Shown here: piece by piece, positions 7,130 to 15,464 of the stretch
Layout: every line of letters begins with the position of its first letter
Position numbering within the stretch: position 1 is the first letter of the stretch
Assembly: GCA_937907705.1 (NCBI GenBank)
Contig: CALCVP010000046.1
Location: 1-31,882 of the forward strand
Source of the DNA: an uncultured Prevotella sp.
GTDB taxonomy: Bacteria > Bacteroidota > Bacteroidia > Bacteroidales > Bacteroidaceae
Length of the DNA stretch: 31,882 nucleotides
Direction: 5' to 3'
The notes under the pieces: model-generated
The model's database searches: none
Seen by the model: only the letters and a program-made list of their open reading frames with translations
What the model was told of the DNA's origin: nothing
Translations under genes and position numbers: made by a program

Positions 7130-8533
7130 TTAGAAGCTGACGCCCACACCTACCGACAAACGGCTTGTGCCGATAAAGTCTTTCAGGTTGGAGTTCATGG
7201 CAAAACGATACTGATAGGTAAGCCGAACAGCAAAATAAGAGTATTTTACGCACAGACCTACCACCGGCGACAAAGCCCAGCTCAAATTGGCTTTGGTATC
7301 GTCTGCAGTGTAAATGCTGTTTTTCTTTTTCTTGGTCGTACCGTCTTCCTGAGGCTTCAGTATACCATTAGGGTCATCAGGCTTGCCGTCTGCATCAGGA
7401 TAGATGTCGTCTTGGTCATCATTCACAGTATAGTCGCCATAATAAACTTTGGCAGTGGCACCGGGACCGAAGAACACCCACACGGGATTGACTATCTTCA
7501 GCGTCCAGCCAAAGTTCAAGTTCAACTCCGGTGTGTCCGGTATCTTGCAGTTGCTGCGCATCATCTCCAGCACACTCTTGTTGATACTCATGCCAAAGAA
7601 TCCTCCTGACTTATGCATATTGTACTTTCCATAGGAGAAGCCAATAGGGGCGTTTTTGGAATACTCATAGGTAATTACCCGCGCGTGGTTCTTCTTCTGG
7701 TCCATTGCCAAGTCTATACGGTTTACCTGCTCCTGTGCCTGTGCCTTGGCAGGACAGTCGTTTTTGATGCTGCGCATGTAGAGTTCGCGGGCTTTTTCAT
7801 ACTGTTTCTCGTTGAAATAGAAGTCAGCCTGACGCATGGTAACATCACACTCGCTTGTAAACTTGGTGATACAGCTGTTGTAACGGTTCGTGGCAAAGTT
7901 GTCGTAAGGGTTCAACTCCATCACACGGTCAAAGTAGCGGGCAGCTGTCTTGTAGTCAAGCAGACGGTAAGTCTCCTCAGCCTTGTCGCGATAGAAGATG
8001 ATGGAGTCTACCAAAGCCAAGTTCTTGTTGTTCTCTACCGAGTCTACGTCTGAGCAGTTGCAAGCCAATGTAAACTGGTTGCGTGCCTCGTTGTAGTTCA
8101 TACTTTTGAGTTCCTGCACACCTTTGTTGCGATGGCCACGGTAGCAGCCTGCATCTATCATGCTGTTGGGGTCGATAGCCTGGAAGGTAGCGGCCTGCTT
8201 GGACTTCAGTTCCAATGGCAACACCACCGTAGCATAGCCTGGCGACATGATGGAAAGCTCGCGGCCACGATAGCGTGAACCCGTAGGGAACTCTATATAG
8301 TAAACAGAATCAGACCCCTCTACAGCCGTATTGTAAGGCGTAGCGGTCTTGTCCATAGACGATTCAAACGACAGTGGTATCGACTTGTTGCATTTTACAA
8401 CCACCACTGCCCTGTTGCCTTCGCTCGAATACACGTCATTGGGCTTTGAAACATCCGTTACCTGCAGCACATTTTGCGCAAAAGCAATGGGCGTCATCAA
8501 GCAAGCCATTGCCAATGTTAAAAGCTTTTTCAT
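7130..8533 (-). CDS. Exported TPR protein with C-terminal beta-barrel-like domain
   Basis: 467 residues with a signal peptide (cleavage near IAFA/QN). An N-terminal beta-rich, PEGA-like domain (about 20-120, ending SPGYATVVLPL) precedes TPR-type helical repeats (about 135-275, with YKTAARYFDRVMELNPYD and YEKARELYMRSI). The C-terminal 180 residues look like an outer-membrane barrel: alternating aromatic strands and the final LSVGVGVSF ending in Phe. An Asp/Gly/Lys-rich loop near 375-415 interrupts the barrel part. Probable role: an outer-membrane scaffold for the caspase locus; function inferred only from context. It starts 56 nt after the NTF2-like gene. Confidence 0.7.
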   Translation of the reverse strand: MKKLLTLAMACLMTPIAFAQNVLQVTDVSKPNDVYSSEGNRAVVVVKCNKSIPLSFESSMDKTATPYNTAVEGSDSVYYIEFPTGSRYRGRELSIMSPGYATVVLPLELKSKQAATFQAIDPNSMIDAGCYRGHRNKGVQELKSMNYNEARNQFTLACNCSDVDSVENNKNLALVDSIIFYRDKAEETYRLLDYKTAARYFDRVMELNPYDNFATNRYNSCITKFTSECDVTMRQADFYFNEKQYEKARELYMRSIKNDCPAKAQAQEQVNRIDLAMDQKKNHARVITYEYSKNAPIGFSYGKYNMHKSGGFFGMSINKSVLEMMRSNCKIPDTPELNLNFGWTLKIVNPVWVFFGPGATAKVYYGDYTVNDDQDDIYPDADGKPDDPNGILKPQEDGTTKKKKNSIYTADDTKANLSWALSPVVGLCVKYSYFAVRLTYQYRFAMNSNLKDFIGTSRLSVGVGVSF

Positions 8534-8589
8534 TGTTGGATAAAGGGATTATTGTATGAATATTATTGTTTTCTTCCGGCAATACCTGC

Positions 8590-9585
8590 CTATCTTACGA
8601 TACGGAACGAACCAAGATGGAACACATCTTTCTTCTGTGTAATGATGTTGCCTGCCATATCCTTGTAAGGTTGCCATGTGCGCACCTGGATAAGAGGGTT
8701 GTCGGAGTCGCGAAAATCTATCATCAAAAACAGGTAGCCCTCGTCTTTATAGCGGTCGGTGCGCCAAAGTTGCTTCAGCGTTACACCGTAAATATTGTCA
8801 AACTTGGGATGTTCGGCAATCTCAATGTCTGAAAACCTCACGTTCAAAAACTTCACAGTCTTGAACACTGCCGCCAGTTTGGTCAGATATTCCTGCTTCG
8901 TCTGCTTGATATACACTACCTTGTTGTTGGTCAGTGTCATGCGGGTGAGGTCAGAGTTAGGTTTTTCCTTTACCACACGTCCTGTGATAATCAATGCCTT
9001 GTCGCTGAAAACGCTGTTGAGCATAGCGTTGTCCTTACGGTTATAAGCCGTGCGGAAGTTCTCTATAAAGTCCACTATTATCTGCCGCCTTGCATAGTCC
9101 AAGTCAGACTGTTTGGCAGCCATCAACTCCTCATAGCGGTTCATCTCTATGGCAATAGCCACATTCGTAATGATGCCTTCCCTGCTAAAGTTGACCGTTA
9201 GCTCCTGTCTGGCATCGGCTTCATCGGCTTCTATCAGGTCTACAGGTATGCCTCTCACCTGATAACCCATAGCAGTCTTCAGGCAACGGCAGTTCAAATT
9301 CATGGGCGGACAGCTCATGGCACTGCTCTTCCACATCTGTTTTATCTCCTCAATGGCATCTTTTGACAGGTTTGTTTTGGAGAGCTTCACGCTTTTTTCG
9401 CCACTGTCTGCAGCCGTTCTGAAGGCTTCCAACATAGCGTTTACATTATTTTCCATTGTTACCTTCAGCGTAGAGTCTACCACACCATCGGTAATTTTGA
9501 ATGTGGTAGTAGCCATCGCATGAACTAATGCCAGCCATAACATAAAAGCAGTCAGCAGCAATCGTATCTTGAAAAGTTTGTTCAT
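8590..9585 (-). CDS. Exported NTF2-like fold protein
   Basis: 331 residues with a signal peptide (MNKLFKIRLLLTAFML, cleavage near VHA). The C-terminal part resembles an NTF2/SnoaL-like fold: a helix IVDFIENFRTAYNRKDNAML, then FSDKALIITGRVVKE and a run of strands ending YLFLMIDFRDSDNPLIQVRTW. No catalytic residues can be named. A C-P-P-M-N-L-N-C-R-C cluster lies near residue 95. It begins 3 nt after the stop of the preceding gene, so translation is likely coupled. Probably periplasmic; role in the caspase locus unknown. Confidence 0.65.
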   Translation of the reverse strand: MNKLFKIRLLLTAFMLWLALVHAMATTTFKITDGVVDSTLKVTMENNVNAMLEAFRTAADSGEKSVKLSKTNLSKDAIEEIKQMWKSSAMSCPPMNLNCRCLKTAMGYQVRGIPVDLIEADEADARQELTVNFSREGIITNVAIAIEMNRYEELMAAKQSDLDYARRQIIVDFIENFRTAYNRKDNAMLNSVFSDKALIITGRVVKEKPNSDLTRMTLTNNKVVYIKQTKQEYLTKLAAVFKTVKFLNVRFSDIEIAEHPKFDNIYGVTLKQLWRTDRYKDEGYLFLMIDFRDSDNPLIQVRTWQPYKDMAGNIITQKKDVFHLGSFRIVR

Positions 9586-9588
9586 GAG

Positions 9589-10257
9589 TTATTTCTCCTT
9601 CTTTGTATAGATTTGTTTTATGTCGTTTTGAGGTATATTCGTATAGAGGTCAGCCTGCAATATGCCCTCTTTTTTGAAAAGTTCGCCCATCGGTATGCGC
9701 ACCACAAACATGTGAATAAAGTTTCGCTTGGACTGATGCATCACTAAATTAGCCTCTATGCTCGTGGTGTCTAATTTGGTAATGCTGCAATAGAGGTCCA
9801 TTTCAAGTGCCAGGACATCATAGATTGTCTGCATGGGAATGGTGAATTTCTTTTTCACTTTGCCATATTGATGATGAGTGATAGCCAGCAGATGGTCATT
9901 GGTTTCTATGGCATTCATCAGCAAGTTAATAGCCGACTCCATGGGATAGTGCTGCCCGAACACTGGCGTTCGGGTCGTATTGTCTACATATATATCAGAC
10001 CTTAGGGTGCTTACTTGGAAGGATTTTCCCTTCAATACCTTTATATTCTGCTCGCGTGTGTTGCCTAATGAAGCATTGGCAAAGTCTATATCCTTGTGCC
10101 AGTTGCGCACTCCTGTGTTGGTGGAAAGCAGTTCATACACCAGTCTGTCGGCTTCCGCCTTGTCAAGAGAAGAGCTTTGGGCCATCAAGCGGATTGGAAC
10201 CACAGCAGTGGTCAGTGCCAACGAGGCAGTAATAAGTAGTCGTCGTGTAAATATCAT
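9589..10257 (-). CDS. Exported protein of unknown function
   Basis: 222 residues with a signal peptide containing twin arginines (MIFTRRLLITASLALTT, cleavage near LMA/QS); the RR pair lacks the rest of a Tat motif, so Sec export is likelier. No domain is recognised. The middle is helical and the end basic (YTKKEK). It sits between the DUF4384 gene (49 nt upstream) and the NTF2-like gene (3 nt downstream), so it is part of the same unit and presumably periplasmic. Confidence 0.6.
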   Translation of the reverse strand: MIFTRRLLITASLALTTAVVPIRLMAQSSSLDKAEADRLVYELLSTNTGVRNWHKDIDFANASLGNTREQNIKVLKGKSFQVSTLRSDIYVDNTTRTPVFGQHYPMESAINLLMNAIETNDHLLAITHHQYGKVKKKFTIPMQTIYDVLALEMDLYCSITKLDTTSIEANLVMHQSKRNFIHMFVVRIPMGELFKKEGILQADLYTNIPQNDIKQIYTKKEK

Positions 10258-10306
10258 GATGCAAATGGGTTTAGCGTTAATATCTTATCGGTTCTTCAAA
10301 ACAAGG

Positions 10307-11242
10307 CTACCGGGTCTCAGTGTACCTTCTTGCCAGCCCTACTTTCATTCTGGCATTCTCATGGTTGCCCTCTACTATGGGGTTCATCAGTATGCTGAAG
10401 TTGACGGGCTCCTCCGAAGCCACCAGCACAAAAGCATCTTTCGATGCCACGTCAGAAGTCAAAAATGGCTCCGACTTGAAGCCGACAGTGCAACTGGCAG
10501 GTACCAACAGATTGGCACAAGTGGCATCAGCATCCATCGGAAGCACCAAATACTTGTTGCCGTTAGCATCTATATTGAGCACATTTACATACAAAGTCTC
10601 GTCCGTATTGTTCTTTACCCTCACGTAGCAAGCCGTGTTAGGGGCCACTTCTCCCGTAACGGTACGCCCTGTCTGCACATCAACCAAGTCGAAAGAGATG
10701 TCATAATCCGAGGCAAACAGATTGCCGGGGCTGAACAGTTGCTGCTCAACCGTGCCTTTTGCAGCCGTTCCAGCCTTGGCTATATCAGCAATACGTGCTG
10801 CCAAGAGCGAGTCTTTTGACACCGCACGATACGAGGTTCCCGTTACTTGCATATAGGTATCGGGGTGCGACATCTTCCTGCTTGACGAGGCAAAGAGCTG
10901 CTTTATCAAATAGCCCATATACTGTTTGGAGAGGCTTTTGGTGCGTTTACCCGACAAATCAAGCAGACTGCCGACAGCATTAACGCCCTCTTTGGTGAGT
11001 GAATACATCTTTAACTTGCTCTCGTCCAGTATCGTTACGGCACTCTCTGCCGTTATTTTAAGTCGTGTAGCCGGTGTAAGATACTTGCGGGTTGTGAGCG
11101 GTGTAAAGCTTTTACCTTGCTGTACATAGGCTTTTCCCACTACTGAGTAGACCACATACTTCTGTGCCTGCACCTCAATGGCGGTGCAGGCCAACAGCCA
11201 CAACAGTCCTACCAGTAAACCTATAAACTGCTTATTTCTCAT
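10307..11242 (-). CDS. DUF4384-domain exported protein
   Basis: 311 residues with a signal peptide cleaved near VQA/QK (26/27). The N-terminal part (about 28-85) reads like a small beta domain of FecR or SH3 type (VVGKAYVQQG, LTPATRLKITAES). A helical linker follows. The C-terminal domain (about 178-290) fits DUF4384: DYDISFDLVDVQTG, then VRVKNNTDETLYVNVLNID and FVLVASEEPVNF. DUF4384 domains are often found in or beside bacterial caspase-like proteins, as here: the start overlaps the caspase stop by 11 nt. Probably a periplasmic partner of the protease. Confidence 0.75.
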   Translation of the reverse strand: MRNKQFIGLLVGLLWLLACTAIEVQAQKYVVYSVVGKAYVQQGKSFTPLTTRKYLTPATRLKITAESAVTILDESKLKMYSLTKEGVNAVGSLLDLSGKRTKSLSKQYMGYLIKQLFASSSRKMSHPDTYMQVTGTSYRAVSKDSLLAARIADIAKAGTAAKGTVEQQLFSPGNLFASDYDISFDLVDVQTGRTVTGEVAPNTACYVRVKNNTDETLYVNVLNIDANGNKYLVLPMDADATCANLLVPASCTVGFKSEPFLTSDVASKDAFVLVASEEPVNFSILMNPIVEGNHENARMKVGLARRYTETR

Positions 11243-13091
11243 AATTGAATATATTGAAGTGTTCTATACCATTGGGATTTATAAATATGGGCGTCTGTTT
11301 GAAGTCGGTAATCTTGCGCACTTCCTTATAAAGAAAATGCTCCAGCTCCTGTGTAGACAGCCCTTCGGCATGCTCATCGCGTGCCGCACCGTTGAGTGCT
11401 TCTACCAAAGCTTTGGTAAAGGCGCCATTACCCCACGACTCATCTTCGCGCGACTTGGTGTCTGATGAACTGGAAGCATAGAGCAACATGCCGTTTTTCG
11501 AACGCTTCAATTGCTCCACAAAGTGGGCTGTAGCAGCCGAACGGCCACCCTCAAACAAAGCTCCTGAGTAGCAAGCATCCACGAATGCTATGAGCTTTCC
11601 GTTGATATCCTCTGCCTCGTTTCTGAAATCCGAAGCACTGAAACACTCATATAGCTTGCTTGAACTGCAGCCATAAGGCATGAAGTAGAACCTGTCTTTC
11701 TCGTCTCTCAAACCGTGTCCGGCATAGAAAAAGATGCAGACGTCATTAGGCGATGACTCTTGCTTGAGCCATTCCATGGCTTCAAAGATGTCGGCACGTG
11801 TGGCTTCGCTGTCGCAAAGCACCTTTACCTGCACATCTTCATAAGGCAATCCCTTCTTTGTGGCTATGGCTTTGGCAAAGTCTTGCGCATCTTTGGTAGT
11901 GAAGCGCAGCTTAGGCAACTTGGGATCATTATAGTCTCCCACGCCTATTGCCACGACAAAAAGTTTTGGAAGCTCAAAAGAAGAGGTCTCCCTTACCAGT
12001 CTGATGGTGGCAGGTTCGCTGTTGCCATTGCTGTTTTGGGCATACATCATCACCGTACAGTCATGATGCGGCAAGTCTACATCAATGGTGTTGGCTGCTC
12101 TGACGGCACGTGTGGTGGGCTGCCGCTGCCCGTCTACCATCACTACCACGCGCGTACTGTCGGTGCATCCGCCCGTAATCAGCTGGTATTTGAGCTTCAC
12201 TTGGTCTGTATGGAACAGCGACTGGTCTTCAGGAAAGAGTATTTTGAGTATCGGTGCCTGCCGTGTGGCAGTGGCAGCAGCTATCGGTTGAGATGCCACT
12301 GCGGTGCCTGAGGTGGCCGCTGCCTGATTTTCCGCCTGTTCTTTCAGTTGCTTCGGACCCAATATTACGTTAGGCTTGACTGCTGTTTTTGTCTGCTGTG
12401 GCTTTGGAGCAGGAGCCTCTGTGGCAGCGTGAGATGTGGTATTAGGCAGACTTACCTCAACAGAGAAGTCGCCCTTCAAGACCTCTTTGCCTGCCGATGC
12501 TTTGCTTTCAGTTGGCGTAACTGCCGGAGAGGCTACATCAGAGGGCGGTGCAACTTGCGACAGAGCTGTTTCTACGGTTGCAGGTTCTGCTTTTTTAGCC
12601 TCAGCACGTGCCTTCCATTTATCGCTCTCCGCTTGGTTATGCTCTACCAATATGCCTTTTTCAAAGCAGTCTGCCAAGGTAAGTTGTGCCCGCTTGTAAT
12701 TATTCTCTGCCGATGCTCGCAGCAAATCGTAAGCCTTGTCATAGTCTCGTGGCACACCCCTACCGTTCATATAGCAGTAAGCCAAGTTATATTGTGCCTT
12801 GGCAAACTGCTGCTTGGCGGCACGCTTAAACCACATGGCGGCAGACGTATAGTTACGTGTGGTGCCCTCGCCTGTATAATAAGCATATCCGATATCAAAC
12901 TGAGCTTCGGCATTACCCGCCTGAGCGGCTTGTTCATAAAGGGCTACCGCCTGATCATAATGACCCATACGATACAATGAGTCTGCCTGATGCAAGAGGG
13001 CGTTGCCGTCCTTTTGCTGAGGTAGGCCATAGGCTGTGGCAACCATAAAGAGCAACCACAGCAAGCATACAGTATGTTTAATTCTTGACAT
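11232..13091 (-). CDS. Exported Sel1-repeat caspase-like protease (peptidase C14)
   Basis: 619 residues. Signal peptide (about 1-22); Sel1/TPR-like repeats (about 30-165, with YEQAAQAGNAEAQFDIGYAY and the YNLAYCYMNGRG consensus); an Ala/Pro/Thr-rich linker (165-275); an Ig-like beta domain (about 280-368); and a caspase p20-type domain (about 375-615). The catalytic pair is visible: His459 in FFYAGHG and Cys507 in AFVDACYSG, both after hydrophobic strands as in the family. GVGDYND and TKDAQDFAKAI are the usual first strand and helix of the fold. Substrates are unknown. The signal peptide puts the protease in the periplasm or outside. It overlaps the CHASE2 gene by 14 nt and the DUF4384 gene by 11 nt, indicating translational coupling. 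Confidence 0.9.
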   Translation of the reverse strand: MSRIKHTVCLLWLLFMVATAYGLPQQKDGNALLHQADSLYRMGHYDQAVALYEQAAQAGNAEAQFDIGYAYYTGEGTTRNYTSAAMWFKRAAKQQFAKAQYNLAYCYMNGRGVPRDYDKAYDLLRASAENNYKRAQLTLADCFEKGILVEHNQAESDKWKARAEAKKAEPATVETALSQVAPPSDVASPAVTPTESKASAGKEVLKGDFSVEVSLPNTTSHAATEAPAPKPQQTKTAVKPNVILGPKQLKEQAENQAAATSGTAVASQPIAAATATRQAPILKILFPEDQSLFHTDQVKLKYQLITGGCTDSTRVVVMVDGQRQPTTRAVRAANTIDVDLPHHDCTVMMYAQNSNGNSEPATIRLVRETSSFELPKLFVVAIGVGDYNDPKLPKLRFTTKDAQDFAKAIATKKGLPYEDVQVKVLCDSEATRADIFEAMEWLKQESSPNDVCIFFYAGHGLRDEKDRFYFMPYGCSSSKLYECFSASDFRNEAEDINGKLIAFVDACYSGALFEGGRSAATAHFVEQLKRSKNGMLLYASSSSDTKSREDESWGNGAFTKALVEALNGAARDEHAEGLSTQELEHFLYKEVRKITDFKQTPIFINPNGIEHFNIFNYEK

Positions 13092-14259
13092 AATATATAG
13101 ACTTTTTAATGAAGTTCCACTTGGTATGCTTTGAAAGCATAAGTATAATCCACTTATACTGCAACCGGGCGGTCTCTACCAGTGCCAGTCCTACCAGTGG
13201 CAGCAGCAGACTAAGATAGCAGTTGAAGCGGGTGAAGAGGAAGAAGCCTATCCACACCAATACAGCTGTAACGGCAAAGTAATACAATTTGATCCAATAG
13301 ATATACGAGAAAGGATGCTTGCGCGGCAGCACTGCACCGACCCAAGCCGACAGATAGCACAAAAGGGCTGTAAGCATCAGGCTTACATAGGTGCTGACAG
13401 TGGTTACCTTGTGATGTGCCATGGCCGACAGCATGGCAAAAGCCTGTATCTTCATGCCCGGCATCTTGCCCAAAGGGGTGATATGGGTGTCGGCTTCTTC
13501 GTTGATAGTGCCCAAAATAACAATTTTGTTCTTTATCAACTTCTTGTTTTTCAGCACACTTTGATGTGGTATTACCATGAAGTCGGTGTACGAATACTCT
13601 ATGGTGCGCTGCTTGGGGCTTTCTACCTGCGGCTTCACTCCCTTGTATTTGCACACTGCCATATAGGGAAGCGAATAGACTACCTGGTTGCCCAAATACT
13701 CGTTTTGCGAGTATTTGCGGATGCAACCGTACCCCTCGCCTGATATGACATTGCTGAAAGCCCATGAATAGTCTGCCTCTACCCCATCGAAAAAGGAGCG
13801 GCGCACACCTCTGAACCTGTCAGTATTGCTGTCGTAATCTATCAGTTTGCAGGAGAGAACGCCATTCTTTATTTGCGCTATGGCATTAATCAGGTATTCG
13901 TTTTCCGCTTCATCGTGGCTGGGACGCTCAAATATCAAGTCTATCACAAACACTTTAGGCTGACATTGGGCTATCTCACTGATGCAATCTGCCAACTTGC
14001 GGCGGTCATACAGGTCTGTCATGTCTACCAGTACGATATCGTTGTTCAGCTCCTTCACACCGCTGCTGTTCTGTATCTCATAGTAGATATCTGTCATGGA
14101 GAAGTCGCTGAAAGCACGCTTTACAGGGTCTACAATAGTAAGATTGATAGACGCATAGGCCAACAACCATCCTAAAAAAAGGACGATAAGCGTTACGCAC
14201 ACATGGTCTAATTGGATAAACCGTGTTACCTTGTCTGTATGTAGATTAATTCTCTTCAA
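13078..14259 (-). CDS. CHASE2 sensor membrane protein without output domain
   Basis: 393 residues. One N-terminal helix (about 20-40), a periplasmic CHASE2 domain (about 45-285) with IVLVDMTD, the VFVIDLIFERPS strand, and the closing motif KIVILGTINEEADTHITPLG and MPGMKIQA, then three helices (about 292-311, 325-343, 347-362) and a basic 30-residue tail. In most CHASE2 proteins the three helices lead into a cyclase, kinase or GGDEF output; none is present. It probably senses an envelope signal and passes it on by contact with partner proteins. It is the first gene of the unit; a predicted promoter and a palindrome lie upstream. Confidence 0.85.
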   Translation of the reverse strand: MKRINLHTDKVTRFIQLDHVCVTLIVLFLGWLLAYASINLTIVDPVKRAFSDFSMTDIYYEIQNSSGVKELNNDIVLVDMTDLYDRRKLADCISEIAQCQPKVFVIDLIFERPSHDEAENEYLINAIAQIKNGVLSCKLIDYDSNTDRFRGVRRSFFDGVEADYSWAFSNVISGEGYGCIRKYSQNEYLGNQVVYSLPYMAVCKYKGVKPQVESPKQRTIEYSYTDFMVIPHQSVLKNKKLIKNKIVILGTINEEADTHITPLGKMPGMKIQAFAMLSAMAHHKVTTVSTYVSLMLTALLCYLSAWVGAVLPRKHPFSYIYWIKLYYFAVTAVLVWIGFFLFTRFNCYLSLLLPLVGLALVETARLQYKWIILMLSKHTKWNFIKKSIYYVKN

Positions 14260-14468
14260 AACTTGTTAATAATCTCGTTATTGTTCAGGTCTCTTGTCTA
14301 TCTGCTTTGCAGCACATCTATTCAAATTGGCAATAGTCGGCGTATTTATTCCTGTCTAAAAACCTGTGCATCCATTGGTCTGCAAGCTCATTATCACAAT
14401 GGCTGCAAATAGCATAGAGAACAACTATAAAGTGCTTTTTCACATTAATAAATATTAAATTATTTTTG

Positions 14469-14476
14469 CAAAGTTA
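14469..14476 (-). promoter_or_regulatory. Predicted -7 box of the CHASE2/caspase operon
   Basis: On the minus strand TAACTTTG matches TAnnTTTG; no good -33 TTTG is found at the right distance, which suits an activated promoter. It would give a leader of about 200 nt. The 14260-14460 stretch holds no frame or structure that can be supported. Confidence 0.4.
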
Positions 14477-14503
14477 ATAAATGCAACTGATAAATCCATA
14501 TAT

Positions 14504-14529
14504 ATAGTGTCTCAAAATTGAGACACTAT
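14504..14529. promoter_or_regulatory. Palindromic operator candidate
   Basis: A perfect 12-bp inverted repeat, ATAGTGTCTCAA and its complement, separated by two A. It is centred about 50 bp upstream of the start point expected from the -7 box at 14469-14476, a usual activator position, and about 450 bp upstream of the sigma gene on the other side. It could instead be a cruciform or terminator-like element. Confidence 0.45.
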
Positions 14530-14762
14530 TAATCTAAAAATAAACACTTTATAGCAAATCACTGCTTTTACTTAAAAATAAAAGAAAATATTCGTTCTGT
14601 AATACAAATTTAATATTTATTAAAATGCAAACTTTTTGTTAACACTTCGAATTTCTCTTCGACCCTATTTTTACCGCTGCTCGCCACGGTTAGCAATCCA
14701 ATACATACACCTCCAGCACTTTATTATATGGCTTGCCTTGCAAAGTACCGCTGCAAGAGCTA

Positions 14763-14859
14763 TGCTTTCGCACTGCAAGAGCACTGCAATCACCCTGCGA
14801 AAGCACTGCAATCGGAAAGCGACAACGGTGCAATCAGAAAGCGATTGCACCGTTGTCGC
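14763..14859. repeat. 11/22-bp periodic TGC array 3
   Basis: Anchors at 14763 (TGCTTTC), 14785, 14807 and 14829 (all TGCAATC) are exactly 22 bp apart. Half-step copies at 14774 (TGCAAGA), 14796 (TGCGAAA), 14818 (AGCGACA) and 14840 (AGCGATT) make a GC dinucleotide every 11 bp. A perfect 17-bp inverted repeat (14819-14835 with 14843-14859, 7-nt loop) and a 9-bp pair GCTTTCGCA (14764-14772 with 14796-14804) are embedded. It lies 109 bp before the sigma gene. Confidence 0.8.
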
Positions 14860-14967
14860 AACAGCTCTTCAGTGAAAAGGAAAAAGCACTATTGTCATTT
14901 TTTTCAAAAAAAACAGCTTTTCGATGTCCGATTTCTTACTTTCATTCGTTTTCTTAGTGTAACAGTC

Positions 14968-15464
14968 ATGGAAAGAACAGAATTCAACAACACCGTAATA
15001 CCCATGCGCAATGAGCTGAAAGTCTATGCGCTAAGGCTGACAGGCAACGACAACGATGCAGAAGACATTGTGCAAGAGGTCTTGCTAAAGCTGTGGAGTA
15101 TGCGCCAAAAGCTGGACCACAGCACCAACATCAAGGCGCGTCGTTTACCATACTGCGCAATCTGCACTACGACCAGTGCCGCCACAGGCAGCTCAGTCAA
15201 GGGCACGCTGACCTAAGCCGGCAAATGGTTGAAGAGCTGTCGGTAGAACTACAGGATGAGATAAAGCTGATAAGACACATTGTCAACCTGCTGCCACCCC
15301 TGCAAAAACAGATTTTTACCATGAAGGAAATAGAGGGATACACCAACGAAGAAATCATGCAGATTGCCGGATGCACAGCTGATAACCTAAGAAAAAACCT
15401 GTCGAGAGCCCGACTCAAGACAAGAGAGACGTACATGAACATTATAAAAGGAGCAAACAAATGA
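14968..15464 (+). pseudogene. ECF sigma factor gene, frameshifted
   Basis: Two frames together make one ECF sigma factor. From ATG 14968, region 2 is intact (YALRLTGNDNDAEDIVQEV, LLKLWSMRQKLD) up to HSTNIKA. That frame then becomes nonsense and stops at 15216. In the next frame the protein resumes at SFTILRNLHYDQCRHRQ and runs through region 4 (LPPLQKQIFTMKEIEGYTNE, IAGCTADNLRKNLSRAR). Alignment with ECF spacing suggests one base is missing near 15136-15141. Possibilities are an inactivating mutation, a sequencing error or, less likely, -1 frameshifting. The stop overlaps the anti-sigma start (ATGA). Confidence 0.8.
15446..15453 (+). promoter_or_regulatory. Shine-Dalgarno-like site before the anti-sigma gene
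   Basis: AAAAGGAG lies 7 nt before the ATG at 15461. A strong purine-rich site is unusual in this window, where starts mostly lack one. It may ensure anti-sigma synthesis when translation of the sigma gene ends early. Confidence 0.5.

Noticed and set aside
14504..14529. Terminal inverted repeat of an insertion sequence
   Set aside because: The two arms are only 2 bp apart and no transposase or target duplication is seen nearby.
14763..14859. CRISPR array
   Set aside because: Units are 22 bp with no separate spacers, are degenerate and carry large inverted repeats; no cas gene is in the window.
15130..15145. Programmed -1 ribosomal frameshift in the sigma gene
   Set aside because: No X-XXY-YYZ slippery heptamer is present at the junction; kept only as a minor alternative to an indel.
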